From: a bacterium UBP6_UBA1196
GTDB lineage: Bacteria > UBP6 > UBA1177
NCBI GenBank assembly: GCA_002310035.1
Contig: DBYC01000048.1
Span: forward strand, 1-35,533
Direction: 5' to 3'
Length of the DNA stretch: 35,533 nt
Shown: one piece after another, positions 8,375-15,699 of the stretch
Layout: each line of letters starts with the position of its first letter
How positions within the stretch are numbered: the first letter of the stretch is position 1
Made by a program: the position numbers and the translations under genes
The notes under the pieces: model-generated
Told to the model about the DNA's origin: nothing
Seen by the model: the letters and a program-made list of their open reading frames with translations, nothing else
Databases searched by the model: none

Positions 8375-9760
8375 TTAGAAACCATCCTTCGAGCTTTCTA
8401 TCTCTCTTTCTATTTTTTCTATAAGTTTCTTTATATTGCTGTCGTTTAACATAAGTTTTTCAATGTTGGAAATTGATGAAATTACCGTGGAATGGTCTCT
8501 CCCGCCAAATTTTTCGCCTATTTCCTTATAAGTTTTTGAAGTATATTTTTTTGATATATACATCGCTATCTGTCTTGACGTGGAAATACCCTTGGTCCTT
8601 TTCTTCGATGTTATGTCTGAGGGTTTTATTCCCATATTTAAGGCTACTATTTTTATTATATCGTCTATATCTGAAGATTTTTTTGTTTTTATGGCATCTT
8701 TAAGAATGTTTTCCGCAAATTTTCTGTCTATTTTTTCTTCGCCTATGAAATCAAATGAGATTTTAAGTGTTTTGAGTGCTCCTTCTATTTCTCTGACATT
8801 GTTTTTTATGTTTGAAGCTATGAGATCTACAGCGTCGTCGTCTATTTTTATGTTGTAAATTTCAGCTTTTTTCTTGACTATGGCTACTCTGGTCTCATAT
8901 TCAGGAGGAATTATATTGAGTGAAACACCCATGGAAAATCTTGTTCTAAGCCTGTCGTCTATATCCTTTATTTCTGAGATATATTTATCTGATGTTATGA
9001 CTATCTGCTTGTTTTTATTATAAAAAGTGTTAAATATATAAAAAAATTCGTTCTGAGTTCCTTCTTTTCCTGAAAGAAACTGAATGTCGTCAATAAGAAG
9101 AACGTCGTTTTTTGTTATATTTTCCCTGAATTCATAGACACTTTTATTTTCAAGGGATTTTATGTAATCACCCATAAGCTGGTTTGCCGTTGAATAATAG
9201 ACTTTCTTTTTCTTGTTGTCCTTTATGTAATTTTCGATTGCATGGATTATGTGGGTTTTTCCTAGACCTGAATCGCCGTAAATAAAAAATGGATTATAGT
9301 CTGTTCCCGGATTTTTAGCTATTGTTTTAGCTGCATTATAGACAGTTATATTTGAAGGACCGTATACAAAATTGTCAAAAGTATAATTCTCGCAGTTGTC
9401 ATTTTCCCTGACTTCTGTTTTGTTTACTTTTGTTTCTTCACTTTTGTTTTCGTCGAAATCTATTTTAAGCTGGATTTTTTCTTCCTCTTCTTCCTGTTTT
9501 ACTATGAAATTTACTTTGGTATTTTTGTCGAAGAGTTCTCGGGCTATTTTTTCTATTTTGTCTATATATTTGTTTTTATTAAGAAATTCATATGCAAACT
9601 GACTTTTGCAACCTATAATTATTTCTTCTCTTGTCTCTTTTACAGGATAGAGAGGATAAAAAATCAAGTCCTCTTTTTCGGCTTTTTTTAGTTCGTCAAG
9701 AATCGTTTTAAACATTAAGTTGTGAACCTCTACAAAAATTCTCTTTATTTTGCCAGACAT
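8375..9760 (-). CDS. dnaA: Chromosomal replication initiator DnaA
   Basis: DnaA is the AAA+ ATPase that binds origin boxes and opens the duplex. In this 461-residue protein the N-terminal helicase-interaction domain covers about residues 1-90, followed by an acidic variable linker. The AAA+ core carries Walker A GDSGLGKT (162-169), Walker B LLIDD (221-225) and the NNVREIEGALK segment (320-330). The C-terminal DNA-binding domain has SRQIAMYISKKYT and the DnaA signature GGRDHSTVISSI (419-430), where the second Thr of the common DHTTV is Ser-Thr. The annotated ATG has little ribosome site. An internal ATG at 9715 has GAGG about 11 bases upstream and would fit the family N-terminus (MFKTILDEL) equally well, so the start is uncertain. 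dnaN and recF follow on the same strand. Confidence 0.96.
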   Translation of the reverse strand: MSGKIKRIFVEVHNLMFKTILDELKKAEKEDLIFYPLYPVKETREEIIIGCKSQFAYEFLNKNKYIDKIEKIARELFDKNTKVNFIVKQEEEEEKIQLKIDFDENKSEETKVNKTEVRENDNCENYTFDNFVYGPSNITVYNAAKTIAKNPGTDYNPFFIYGDSGLGKTHIIHAIENYIKDNKKKKVYYSTANQLMGDYIKSLENKSVYEFRENITKNDVLLIDDIQFLSGKEGTQNEFFYIFNTFYNKNKQIVITSDKYISEIKDIDDRLRTRFSMGVSLNIIPPEYETRVAIVKKKAEIYNIKIDDDAVDLIASNIKNNVREIEGALKTLKISFDFIGEEKIDRKFAENILKDAIKTKKSSDIDDIIKIVALNMGIKPSDITSKKRTKGISTSRQIAMYISKKYTSKTYKEIGEKFGGRDHSTVISSISNIEKLMLNDSNIKKLIEKIEREIESSKDGF

Positions 9761-9826
9761 TCAATACTTTTCAAGAAAAAAATTTTTTTGCCGGCATAAA
9801 AAAACATACTCTCTTCCGCACGGTCG

Positions 9827-9839
9827 GCTGTTAAACAGC
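9827..9839. repeat. 13-base palindrome in the dnaA upstream region
   Basis: GCTGTTAAACAGC has perfect 6-base arms around one A. It lies seven bases upstream of the -35 element of the plus-strand promoter and about 70 bases upstream of dnaA, so it could be an operator for either gene or an origin-associated site. No regulator can be named. Confidence 0.35.
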
Positions 9840-9845
9840 TTTGTG

Positions 9846-9873
9846 TTGAAAAAAAACTGTTTTTTAATATAAT
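9846..9873 (+). promoter_or_regulatory. Sigma70-type promoter for the lipoprotein-mnmE-mnmG-rsmG run
   Basis: TTGAAA (9846-9851), a 16-base spacer and a perfect TATAAT (9868-9873) are followed by TTT and GCGTTTG. The expected start is near 9880, 25 bases before the lipoprotein ATG. It is the clearest example of the promoter type that recurs through the window. Confidence 0.7.
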
Positions 9874-9904
9874 TTTGCGTTTGTTTTTTTGGCTGGAGGC
9901 TGAA

Positions 9905-10954
9905 ATGAAAAAGTTTTTTATCTTTTTAGTTTGTTTTACTCTGTTTGCTGCGGTTTCATGCGGGGACGGAAACGGCGGTGATCCTGAAGAAATTTCCGAT
10001 ATTCCGGATTGGGACTATTCCAATGTAGTTTCAGATGAAGAAAAGAACGATACAGGCGATACTTCAACGGATTCCGGCAGTTCCGACACAACTGATTCGG
10101 CGGATTCTGCTGATTCAGGCACTGTTCAGCCAGGTGATACAGGTGATTCTGGAGATTCAGGTGATTCCGGAAGCAATGAAAATCAACTGCCTCAGGGCTG
10201 CGGCAACGGAAAAGTCGACTATAATGAAAGATGCGATTCGGAAGTTCCCGTTATCTGTTCCAGCCTTAATGCCAATATGACTGATAAAGCGGTAACAAAA
10301 TGTCTCAGCGACTGCACGGCTTATGATATGGCTGCATGTGACAGAAAAGACAAGGCGTGGGGTGTCGTTAACATCAGTTTCAGAACAGACTTTATTCTTG
10401 ACAGTACGAAATTAAATAATTCAGACTATTTTGCCCAGGGTGCCCTCCCCTACGCCGCTTTTAACGGGCTTTACGGCGACGAAATCAAATTTTTCCCTGT
10501 ATTCGGTGACGGTTCAACTTCCGTTGCGGTCACAACAAGTTACAGCGGAACTTTAGGGGCGAACAGGCGTCAGCTTTTTATAAGGCAGAGTCCTGCTTCC
10601 GGTTATCCTCGCCACGAACTTGAATTTGCGCCGGGAGGAATAAAAAAAGGAAACGAATATAGAATAGACGCTATTACAACTTACCAACTGATCGATAATC
10701 TCCTGAAGCTTGTCCGTTACAGACTTATAGACAACCAGAACGGTCAGGAATGCATTTTGGGGATCGGTTATTCAGGCACAGTCAAGGTCAATTCCATAGA
10801 TCCTGAAAATGTCGAGCTTTTTGAAGGCGGGAAAATCGATGTTGTTGTAAACGATCTGGATTTCTACTATCCGACTGAAATTCCTGGGCGCAATGCCGAA
10901 GAGGATCCTGTTCCGGATGAAATTCTTAAATATCCGCTCTGCCCGTCAAAGTAA
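9905..10954 (+). CDS. Putative lipoprotein with Asp/Ser/Gly-rich linker
   Basis: The start at 9905 is chosen because GGAGG lies five bases upstream and the product then begins with a lipoprotein signal (MKKFFIFLVCFTLFAAVSC, lipid-modified Cys at residue 19). The mature 349-residue protein begins with a flexible low-complexity segment rich in Asp, Ser, Thr and Gly (DTGDSGDSGDSGS and similar), about residues 25-95. A short Cys-containing motif follows (GCGNGKVDYNERCD), resembling the CGNGxxxxxExCD repeats of surface proteins in Myxococcota-type genomes. The remaining 230 residues form a domain I do not recognise (VNISFRTDFILDSTKLNNSD and onward), probably exposed at the cell surface. It is the first gene of the run that continues into mnmE eight bases later, an odd partner for a tRNA-modification gene. 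Confidence 0.75.
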   Translation: MKKFFIFLVCFTLFAAVSCGDGNGGDPEEISDIPDWDYSNVVSDEEKNDTGDTSTDSGSSDTTDSADSADSGTVQPGDTGDSGDSGDSGSNENQLPQGCGNGKVDYNERCDSEVPVICSSLNANMTDKAVTKCLSDCTAYDMAACDRKDKAWGVVNISFRTDFILDSTKLNNSDYFAQGALPYAAFNGLYGDEIKFFPVFGDGSTSVAVTTSYSGTLGANRRQLFIRQSPASGYPRHELEFAPGGIKKGNEYRIDAITTYQLIDNLLKLVRYRLIDNQNGQECILGIGYSGTVKVNSIDPENVELFEGGKIDVVVNDLDFYYPTEIPGRNAEEDPVPDEILKYPLCPSK

Positions 10955-10962
10955 TTTTTAAA

Positions 10963-12303
10963 ATGTATTTTGACAGAATAAACACCACAATATGCGCCCT
11001 TGCCACGGCAAAAGGGAGCAGCATAGGAATAATCAGAGTCAGCGGAAAAAAAGCGTTTGAAATCGCCGGAAAACTTACCGGTAAGACAAATTTTGAGCAC
11101 AAAAAGGCAGATTTCGTAAAAATTTTTGACGGTGAAAAAGTTGTCGAAAAGTGCCTGATACTTACTTTTCATGCACCTTTCAGCTTCACCGGTGAGGATG
11201 TCGCCGAATTTCATGTTCACGGAGCTGCCGAGAACGCATCCGAGATCATGAAGCTCATACTTAAAAACGGCGCGATACCCGCATTAAAAGGGGAGTTTTC
11301 GTTCAGAGCGGTCCTCAATTCAAAAATGAACGTAGATGAGGCGATCGCCCTAAATACGGTCATAACATCGGAAAACCCTTTTTCGACCGAACTTTCACGC
11401 AAGGCAGCATTTGAAAAAAATCCGCTTGAAAAGCTTAACGACCTTATTCCGCAGTGGGAGTATTTCCACACTTTGGCCACTGCTGTAGTGGATTTCCCGG
11501 ATCAGGTCTCAACAGACATTGATTTTGAAAAACTGAAAGATCTTATAAAACGCTCAAACCTAGATATTTCCAAGGTTTTAGCCAATTCCGAGGCTCTTTC
11601 CAGACTTCTGGACTACCATATTGTCATATTAGGCAAGCCGAATGTCGGAAAATCCTCTCTTTTCAATATCTTAATCGAACGCGACCGTGCAATTGTCGCC
11701 GATTTGCCGGGAACGACACGCGATTATATCTCTGAAACCTTTTATGCAAAGGGGTTTCAGGCACTTTTGACAGACTCTGCAGGGCTCAGGATCGCCTCAT
11801 CTGAAGTCGAGGCAAAAGGGATAGAAAAGAGCAGAAACCTGCTTGAGAAGGGGGATTTATTGATTTTGGTCTTTGACGGCTCGAAGCCGCTTGACCTTGA
11901 AGACTTGGAATTATTGCGTGAAACCTGCATGAAACCTAGGTTACTCGTAAAAAACAAGTGCGATTTCGCCCAGGCAGAGAATCCCGAACTTGACGGAGCG
12001 ATAGAAATAAGTTGCAAAGAGGGTAGGGGGATCGATGTTTTAATAGACAAGATCTGCGAAAACATCGAAAAAAACATGCCTGACAAAAACGAGGCGATAT
12101 TTTTCAGCGACTGGCAGAAGAAAAAAGCGGAAGAGATTCTGGATAAGATGGAAGAGCTCAAAGTTTATCTAAACTCTGACCAAATCGAAATTATACTTTT
12201 CTTTATTTCGGAAATTTTCAACGGCATCCGCGATCTTGCCGGCGATTTGACAAGTCATGATGTTTATGAACAGATTTTCGGCGGTTTCTGCTTGGGAAAA
12301 TGA
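10963..12303 (+). CDS. mnmE: tRNA modification GTPase MnmE
   Basis: MnmE works with MnmG to install the carboxymethylaminomethyl-type group on uridine 34 of certain tRNAs. The 446-residue protein has the family layout: an N-terminal folate-binding domain (INTTICALATAKGSSIGIIRVSG), a helical domain and an inserted G domain. The latter has the P-loop GKPNVGKSS near residue 223, DLPGTTRD in switch I, DSAGLR in switch II and NKCD for guanine recognition. It ends in FCLGK, matching the C-terminal FCIGK motif whose Cys is functionally important. There is no clear ribosome site before the ATG, and the preceding lipoprotein gene stops eight bases earlier, so translation may be coupled. mnmG and rsmG follow. 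Confidence 0.96.
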   Translation: MYFDRINTTICALATAKGSSIGIIRVSGKKAFEIAGKLTGKTNFEHKKADFVKIFDGEKVVEKCLILTFHAPFSFTGEDVAEFHVHGAAENASEIMKLILKNGAIPALKGEFSFRAVLNSKMNVDEAIALNTVITSENPFSTELSRKAAFEKNPLEKLNDLIPQWEYFHTLATAVVDFPDQVSTDIDFEKLKDLIKRSNLDISKVLANSEALSRLLDYHIVILGKPNVGKSSLFNILIERDRAIVADLPGTTRDYISETFYAKGFQALLTDSAGLRIASSEVEAKGIEKSRNLLEKGDLLILVFDGSKPLDLEDLELLRETCMKPRLLVKNKCDFAQAENPELDGAIEISCKEGRGIDVLIDKICENIEKNMPDKNEAIFFSDWQKKKAEEILDKMEELKVYLNSDQIEIILFFISEIFNGIRDLAGDLTSHDVYEQIFGGFCLGK

Positions 12304-12441
12304 TGGCAAGAGGAATCAATTTTCAAAATAACGCCGTATTTAGTGTGTATTCGACGATTTTTTGCCAAAGGACTGTTGATAAGCGTTTGGGCGTATTTTT
12401 GCGTCAGAACTCAAATTTGGAAGCCGTTTTCAGAGGTCTTT

Positions 12442-14307
12442 ATGAAAAATTTTGATGTCATTGTCATCGGCGGAGGACATGCCGGGATCGAAGCCGCTTA
12501 TGCTTCTTCAAAAACAAAAGCGAAAACTCTGCTCGTCACGATCTCGATCGACAAAATAGGGGAGATGTCGTGCAATCCTTCGATCGGCGGACAGGCGAAA
12601 GGGCAGCTTGTGCGCGAAGTCGATATGCTTGGCGGAGTGATGGGAAGAGCCGCAGATTTCGCCGCGATCCAGTACCGCGTTCTGAACAGAAGAAAAGGGC
12701 CGGCGGTCCAGGCATTGCGCGCTCAGTGCGACAAAAATCTCTACAAAAATTTCATGCAGGCTTTCCTTTTCAAAGTCGAAAATCTTACCGTTTTCCAGGG
12801 CGAGATCGTTTCGCTTACACATCAAAATTCAACTTTTACAGTGAAATCGAAAGACGGTTTTACATTCTCGGCAAAGTCAGTCGTAATCACGAGCGGGACC
12901 TTCCTCAACGGCAAGATCCATATCGGCCGCGACACTTTTTCAAGCGGCAGGTTAGGGGAACCGGCGTCAGTCGAACTTTCCGATTTTTTAGTCGATTTAG
13001 GACACAGAAAATTCCGCCTCAAAACAGGAACGCCTGTCAGGATCGTCGGCAGCACGATCGATTTTTCGCAGATGGAGATCCAGCCGGGCGAAACAGATTA
13101 TACTCCGTTTTCGGTGCGGACCGAAGGTTTTTTGCAGAAGCAGATCCCGTGTTTTCTGACGCGGACAAGCGAAAAAACGAGAGAAGCGATCATCTCGAAT
13201 TTAGACCTTTCGCCGATGTACGGAAGCTGCAAGTCGATTGAAGGAATAGGGCCGCGCTACTGCCCTTCGATCGAAGACAAATTCATGAAATTTCCTGAAA
13301 AGGAATCTCACCAGATCTTCATAGAACCCGAAGGCTGGGACTGCCGCGAATACTATCCGAACGGAATTTCGACTTCGCTTCCCGTTTTTGTTCAGCAGAA
13401 AATCCTGGAATCGATCCCGGGGCTTGAAAACGCAGAAATTTCGCGTCCTGCCTATGCGATAGAATACGACGCCTACGATCCTTCCGATCTTAAAACGACC
13501 CTTGAAAGCAAGTTTGTCCGCGGCCTGTTTTTTGCAGGTCAAGTTAACGGAACAAGCGGTTACGAGGAAGCTGCCGCTCAAGGTCTGGTCGCTGGTGCAA
13601 ACGCCGGATTTTACGCGGTTGAAAACGGGAAAAACCTGATCCTCGAGCGTTCAGATTCATACACCGGAGTAATGATAAGCGACATTACGGCGAAAGGAGT
13701 CGACGAACCTTACCGAATGTTTACTTCGCGCGCAGAGTTCAGACTTTCTGTCCGCGACAACAACACAGCTGAAAGGCTGCTTGAAAAATCTTTCGCGGCA
13801 GGACTTATCGATGAAAAAATTTATGAAATCGAAAAGGCAAAATGCGAGCGGGTCCAAAAGCTGATTTCCGAAATAAATGCTTTTCAGGTTTATCCGACAG
13901 CCGAGATAAACAAAAAATTGGAAGAAGTTGGAGAAGCACCGCTTTCAAAAGCCGGAAATCTCGCTACTTTGCTGCGCAGACCTCTCGTTTCGCGCAGTTC
14001 CATAGAGGCTGTAACGGGTTATGTTTCACGTGAAACATCAGAAATCTGGAACCGTGCCGAAGTTGAGATTAAATATTCCTCGTTCATCGAAAGAGAAAAA
14101 GAGGAAATCAAAAAGTTTGAGAATCTTTCTGCTATAAAGATCCCCGAAAATTTTGATTTCAGCGGACTCAGCGGACTCACAAACGAAGTCAAGCAGAAAC
14201 TTGCGAAACATAAACCTGCAAATCTGGCCGAAGCCTCGGCAATTCCCGGAATAACTCCGGCGGCGGTTTCAATTTTGATAATGCATTTGAAAAAGGACCA
14301 TGAATAA
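12442..14307 (+). CDS. mnmG: tRNA uridine 5-carboxymethylaminomethyl modification enzyme MnmG
   Basis: MnmG (GidA) is the FAD- and NADH-dependent partner of MnmE in wobble uridine modification. The start at 12442 is preferred to an upstream one because it directly precedes the FAD-binding loop (MKNFDVIVIGGGHAGIEAAY, glycines at residues 10-12) and gives 621 residues, the usual length. Family motifs include MSCNPSIGGQAKGQLVREVD, GTFLNGKIHIG, LKTGTPVR and GLFFAGQVNGTSGYEEAAAQG. The C-terminal helical domain ends in AIPGITPAAVSILIMHLKK. An AGAGG ribosome site lies upstream. The last 300 bases carry a perfect parS palindrome (14022-14037), read as YVSRETSE. The stop overlaps the rsmG start by eight bases. 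Confidence 0.97.
   Translation: MKNFDVIVIGGGHAGIEAAYASSKTKAKTLLVTISIDKIGEMSCNPSIGGQAKGQLVREVDMLGGVMGRAADFAAIQYRVLNRRKGPAVQALRAQCDKNLYKNFMQAFLFKVENLTVFQGEIVSLTHQNSTFTVKSKDGFTFSAKSVVITSGTFLNGKIHIGRDTFSSGRLGEPASVELSDFLVDLGHRKFRLKTGTPVRIVGSTIDFSQMEIQPGETDYTPFSVRTEGFLQKQIPCFLTRTSEKTREAIISNLDLSPMYGSCKSIEGIGPRYCPSIEDKFMKFPEKESHQIFIEPEGWDCREYYPNGISTSLPVFVQQKILESIPGLENAEISRPAYAIEYDAYDPSDLKTTLESKFVRGLFFAGQVNGTSGYEEAAAQGLVAGANAGFYAVENGKNLILERSDSYTGVMISDITAKGVDEPYRMFTSRAEFRLSVRDNNTAERLLEKSFAAGLIDEKIYEIEKAKCERVQKLISEINAFQVYPTAEINKKLEEVGEAPLSKAGNLATLLRRPLVSRSSIEAVTGYVSRETSEIWNRAEVEIKYSSFIEREKEEIKKFENLSAIKIPENFDFSGLSGLTNEVKQKLAKHKPANLAEASAIPGITPAAVSILIMHLKKDHE
14022..14037. other. Perfect parS site, inside mnmG
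   Basis: TGTTTCACGTGAAACA is the canonical ParB-binding parS palindrome, here extended symmetrically by A and T on the two sides (14021-14038). It lies about 4.3 kb from dnaA. In mnmG it is read in frame as part of YVSRETSE. Its presence implies a chromosomal ParAB system elsewhere in the genome. Confidence 0.9.
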
Positions 14308-14938
14308 AGAGAAAAACGAAAATGTTTCACGTGAAACATTGCACAAAATACTGAGTATAACCCTTGAAAAATACGGCATTTTCGTCTCGGAAGACCTTGC
14401 AAAAAAAGCGTTTGGATTCTGGGAAGAACTTGTCTTTTGGAACAAGACCCACAACCTTACGACTGTTACGGAATTTCACGAGTCTGCGCTTGTTCATTTT
14501 GCCGATTCTTTGTTTCCGGCAAGCGAAAAGGAGGTCTTTTTCGACGGCGCGAAAGTTTTGGACCTGGGAACCGGCGGCGGATTTCCCGGAATCCCGCTCG
14601 CTCTCTATTTTCCGAAAGCAAACTTTGATCTTTTAGACAAAAGTAGAAAAAAGATCTCGTTCATCAGTCTGACCGCGGCAAAACTCGGGATAGAAAATGT
14701 TACAGGAATAAACGAAAACTTTTTTTCGATTACCGAAAAATATGATGTCGTCGTTTCGAGGGCTGTCCGGATCGACGAAGAAATTTTTGAACACTGCAGA
14801 AAAATCATAAACCCTAACGGCTATCTTGTCGTTTTCTACTCGTCTCAGCAGACACCGTTCGAAGACAAATCGCTTGAATACACAAAGTCTTATGATTTTG
14901 AAAAAGGAACGCGAGTCATCGCGTTTTACAGGTTTTAA
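14300..14938 (+). CDS. rsmG: 16S rRNA (guanine-527-N7) methyltransferase RsmG
   Basis: RsmG (GidB) methylates N7 of G527 in 16S rRNA using S-adenosylmethionine. The 212-residue protein has the normal length. The SAM-binding core is VLDLGTGGGFPGIPLALYFP around residues 86-105, followed by FDLLDKSRKKISF and ISLTAAKLGIENV, as in known RsmG proteins; the late conserved segment is VVVSRAV. The ATG lies within the end of mnmG (eight-base overlap) behind AAAGGA, indicating translational coupling. The first codons contain a perfect parS site read as NVSRETLH, a known habit of gidB genes near origins. The convergent gene downstream begins only six bases after the stop. Confidence 0.95.
   Translation: MNKEKNENVSRETLHKILSITLEKYGIFVSEDLAKKAFGFWEELVFWNKTHNLTTVTEFHESALVHFADSLFPASEKEVFFDGAKVLDLGTGGGFPGIPLALYFPKANFDLLDKSRKKISFISLTAAKLGIENVTGINENFFSITEKYDVVVSRAVRIDEEIFEHCRKIINPNGYLVVFYSSQQTPFEDKSLEYTKSYDFEKGTRVIAFYRF
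14323..14338. other. Perfect parS site, inside the 5' end of rsmG
   Basis: A second copy of TGTTTCACGTGAAACA, with the same flanking A and T (14322-14339), lies 301 bases after the copy in mnmG. It overlaps codons 8-13 of rsmG. Paired parS sites near an origin are usual for ParB loading. Confidence 0.9.
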
Positions 14939-14944
14939 AATTAA

Positions 14945-15691
14945 TTAGTAGATAAAAGGAAAAACTCTTTTTCTCGATTTCGGGTATTTTTCGCCGAATT
15001 TTTCGATATACCACTGGCGGTTTGTGTGCGCTCTCGGCACGAGATTCGCCATTGTGAAAAAGACGAAAGCGAGTCCCGGAACGGACCATGTGAGGATCGC
15101 CCAGCCGGCCCATTCGACGATTTCGCCGAAGTAGTTGGGGTTCGCGACATATTTGTGGAAACCTTTCATCGGGATGTGATAGCCGGGGCCGTTTTCCTTT
15201 CTCAGATTACGGACGATGTGGTCTGACTGGATGTTGATGAAAAGTCCGCAGTAAAACAGGATTACTCCGATGATGAACTGCGGAGTCGCGAACCACGAAG
15301 TTTCATATTTTGAGAGGAAAAACAGCCAGTAGCCGTTAACAAAGCCGTTCATACAGTTGAAGAAAAGCGACATCGCAATTATCGAAAGGGGCATTTTCGC
15401 ACCGTTTTTGATGAGAAACGGATAGATCAGATCGCGCTGAATGTAGTGCGAAAGCCAAATCCCGAGCATTACTCCGGTGACAGCGTTGACGTTTCCTAAA
15501 AACGCGAAAACTATCGGAAGAATGACGACAGGCGATTCCATTATCATCCAGCCGAGTTTAGGATTTATCGCGGGACCCCACTTTTTGCTGCCGTGCCTGC
15601 CGTAGCCAGCCGTGACGAAATAGAGCGAGATCCATGTGAAAAATCCGCTCACAAAGATGAAGACGAGTGTCCAGAAGTATAGTTTTTCCAT
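14945..15691 (-). CDS. Steroid 5-alpha-reductase-like integral membrane protein
   Basis: This 248-residue hydrophobic protein resembles the C-terminal catalytic domain of 3-oxo-5-alpha-steroid 4-dehydrogenases, NADPH-dependent membrane enzymes that reduce a carbon-carbon double bond. About six membrane segments are visible. Family-type motifs are YGRHGSKKWGPAINPKLGW followed by MESP early, GYHIPMKGFHKYVANPNYFG with EIVEWAGWA in the middle, and AHTNRQWYIEKFGEKYPKSR near the end; the last two correspond to the conserved NADPH-binding region. Bacteria with such genes do not necessarily make steroids, so the substrate could be a polyprenyl or other lipid enone. It lies eight bases downstream of a secreted-protein gene on the same strand, probably co-transcribed. 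The family call is fairly secure; the reaction is inferred. Confidence 0.8.
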   Translation of the reverse strand: MEKLYFWTLVFIFVSGFFTWISLYFVTAGYGRHGSKKWGPAINPKLGWMIMESPVVILPIVFAFLGNVNAVTGVMLGIWLSHYIQRDLIYPFLIKNGAKMPLSIIAMSLFFNCMNGFVNGYWLFFLSKYETSWFATPQFIIGVILFYCGLFINIQSDHIVRNLRKENGPGYHIPMKGFHKYVANPNYFGEIVEWAGWAILTWSVPGLAFVFFTMANLVPRAHTNRQWYIEKFGEKYPKSRKRVFPFIY

Positions 15692-15699
15692 TGCAGAAC

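Larger units (their letters stand above)
9761..9904. other. Intergenic region between divergent dnaA and lipoprotein gene, second candidate origin site
   Basis: This 144-base region separates the dnaA block from the divergent mnmE-mnmG-rsmG block. It holds a T7-GCCGGC-AT-A7 symmetric stretch (9783-9804) and a 13-base palindrome GCTGTTAAACAGC (9827-9839). TGTTGAAAA (9844-9852) is the reverse complement of the DnaA-box-like TTTTCAACA seen at 8362. The promoter at 9846-9873 overlaps it. No gene is present. The position between the dnaA and gidA/gidB arms is a classical origin site, but the sequence does not show a convincing box cluster. Confidence 0.35.

Noticed and set aside
12303..12455. A 50-codon frame whose ATG overlaps the mnmE stop (TGATG) and which ends inside the start of mnmG
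   Set aside because: The stop-start overlap suggests possible coupling and reading through to mnmG, but the peptide (MARGINFQNNAVFSVYSTIF and onward) matches nothing I know and overlaps the mnmG ribosome site. I kept it out of the gene list; conservation in relatives would change that.
12570..13241. A 223-codon open frame overlapping mnmG in another frame
   Set aside because: Arg-rich shadow of mnmG, whose FAD and family motifs run through the whole region.
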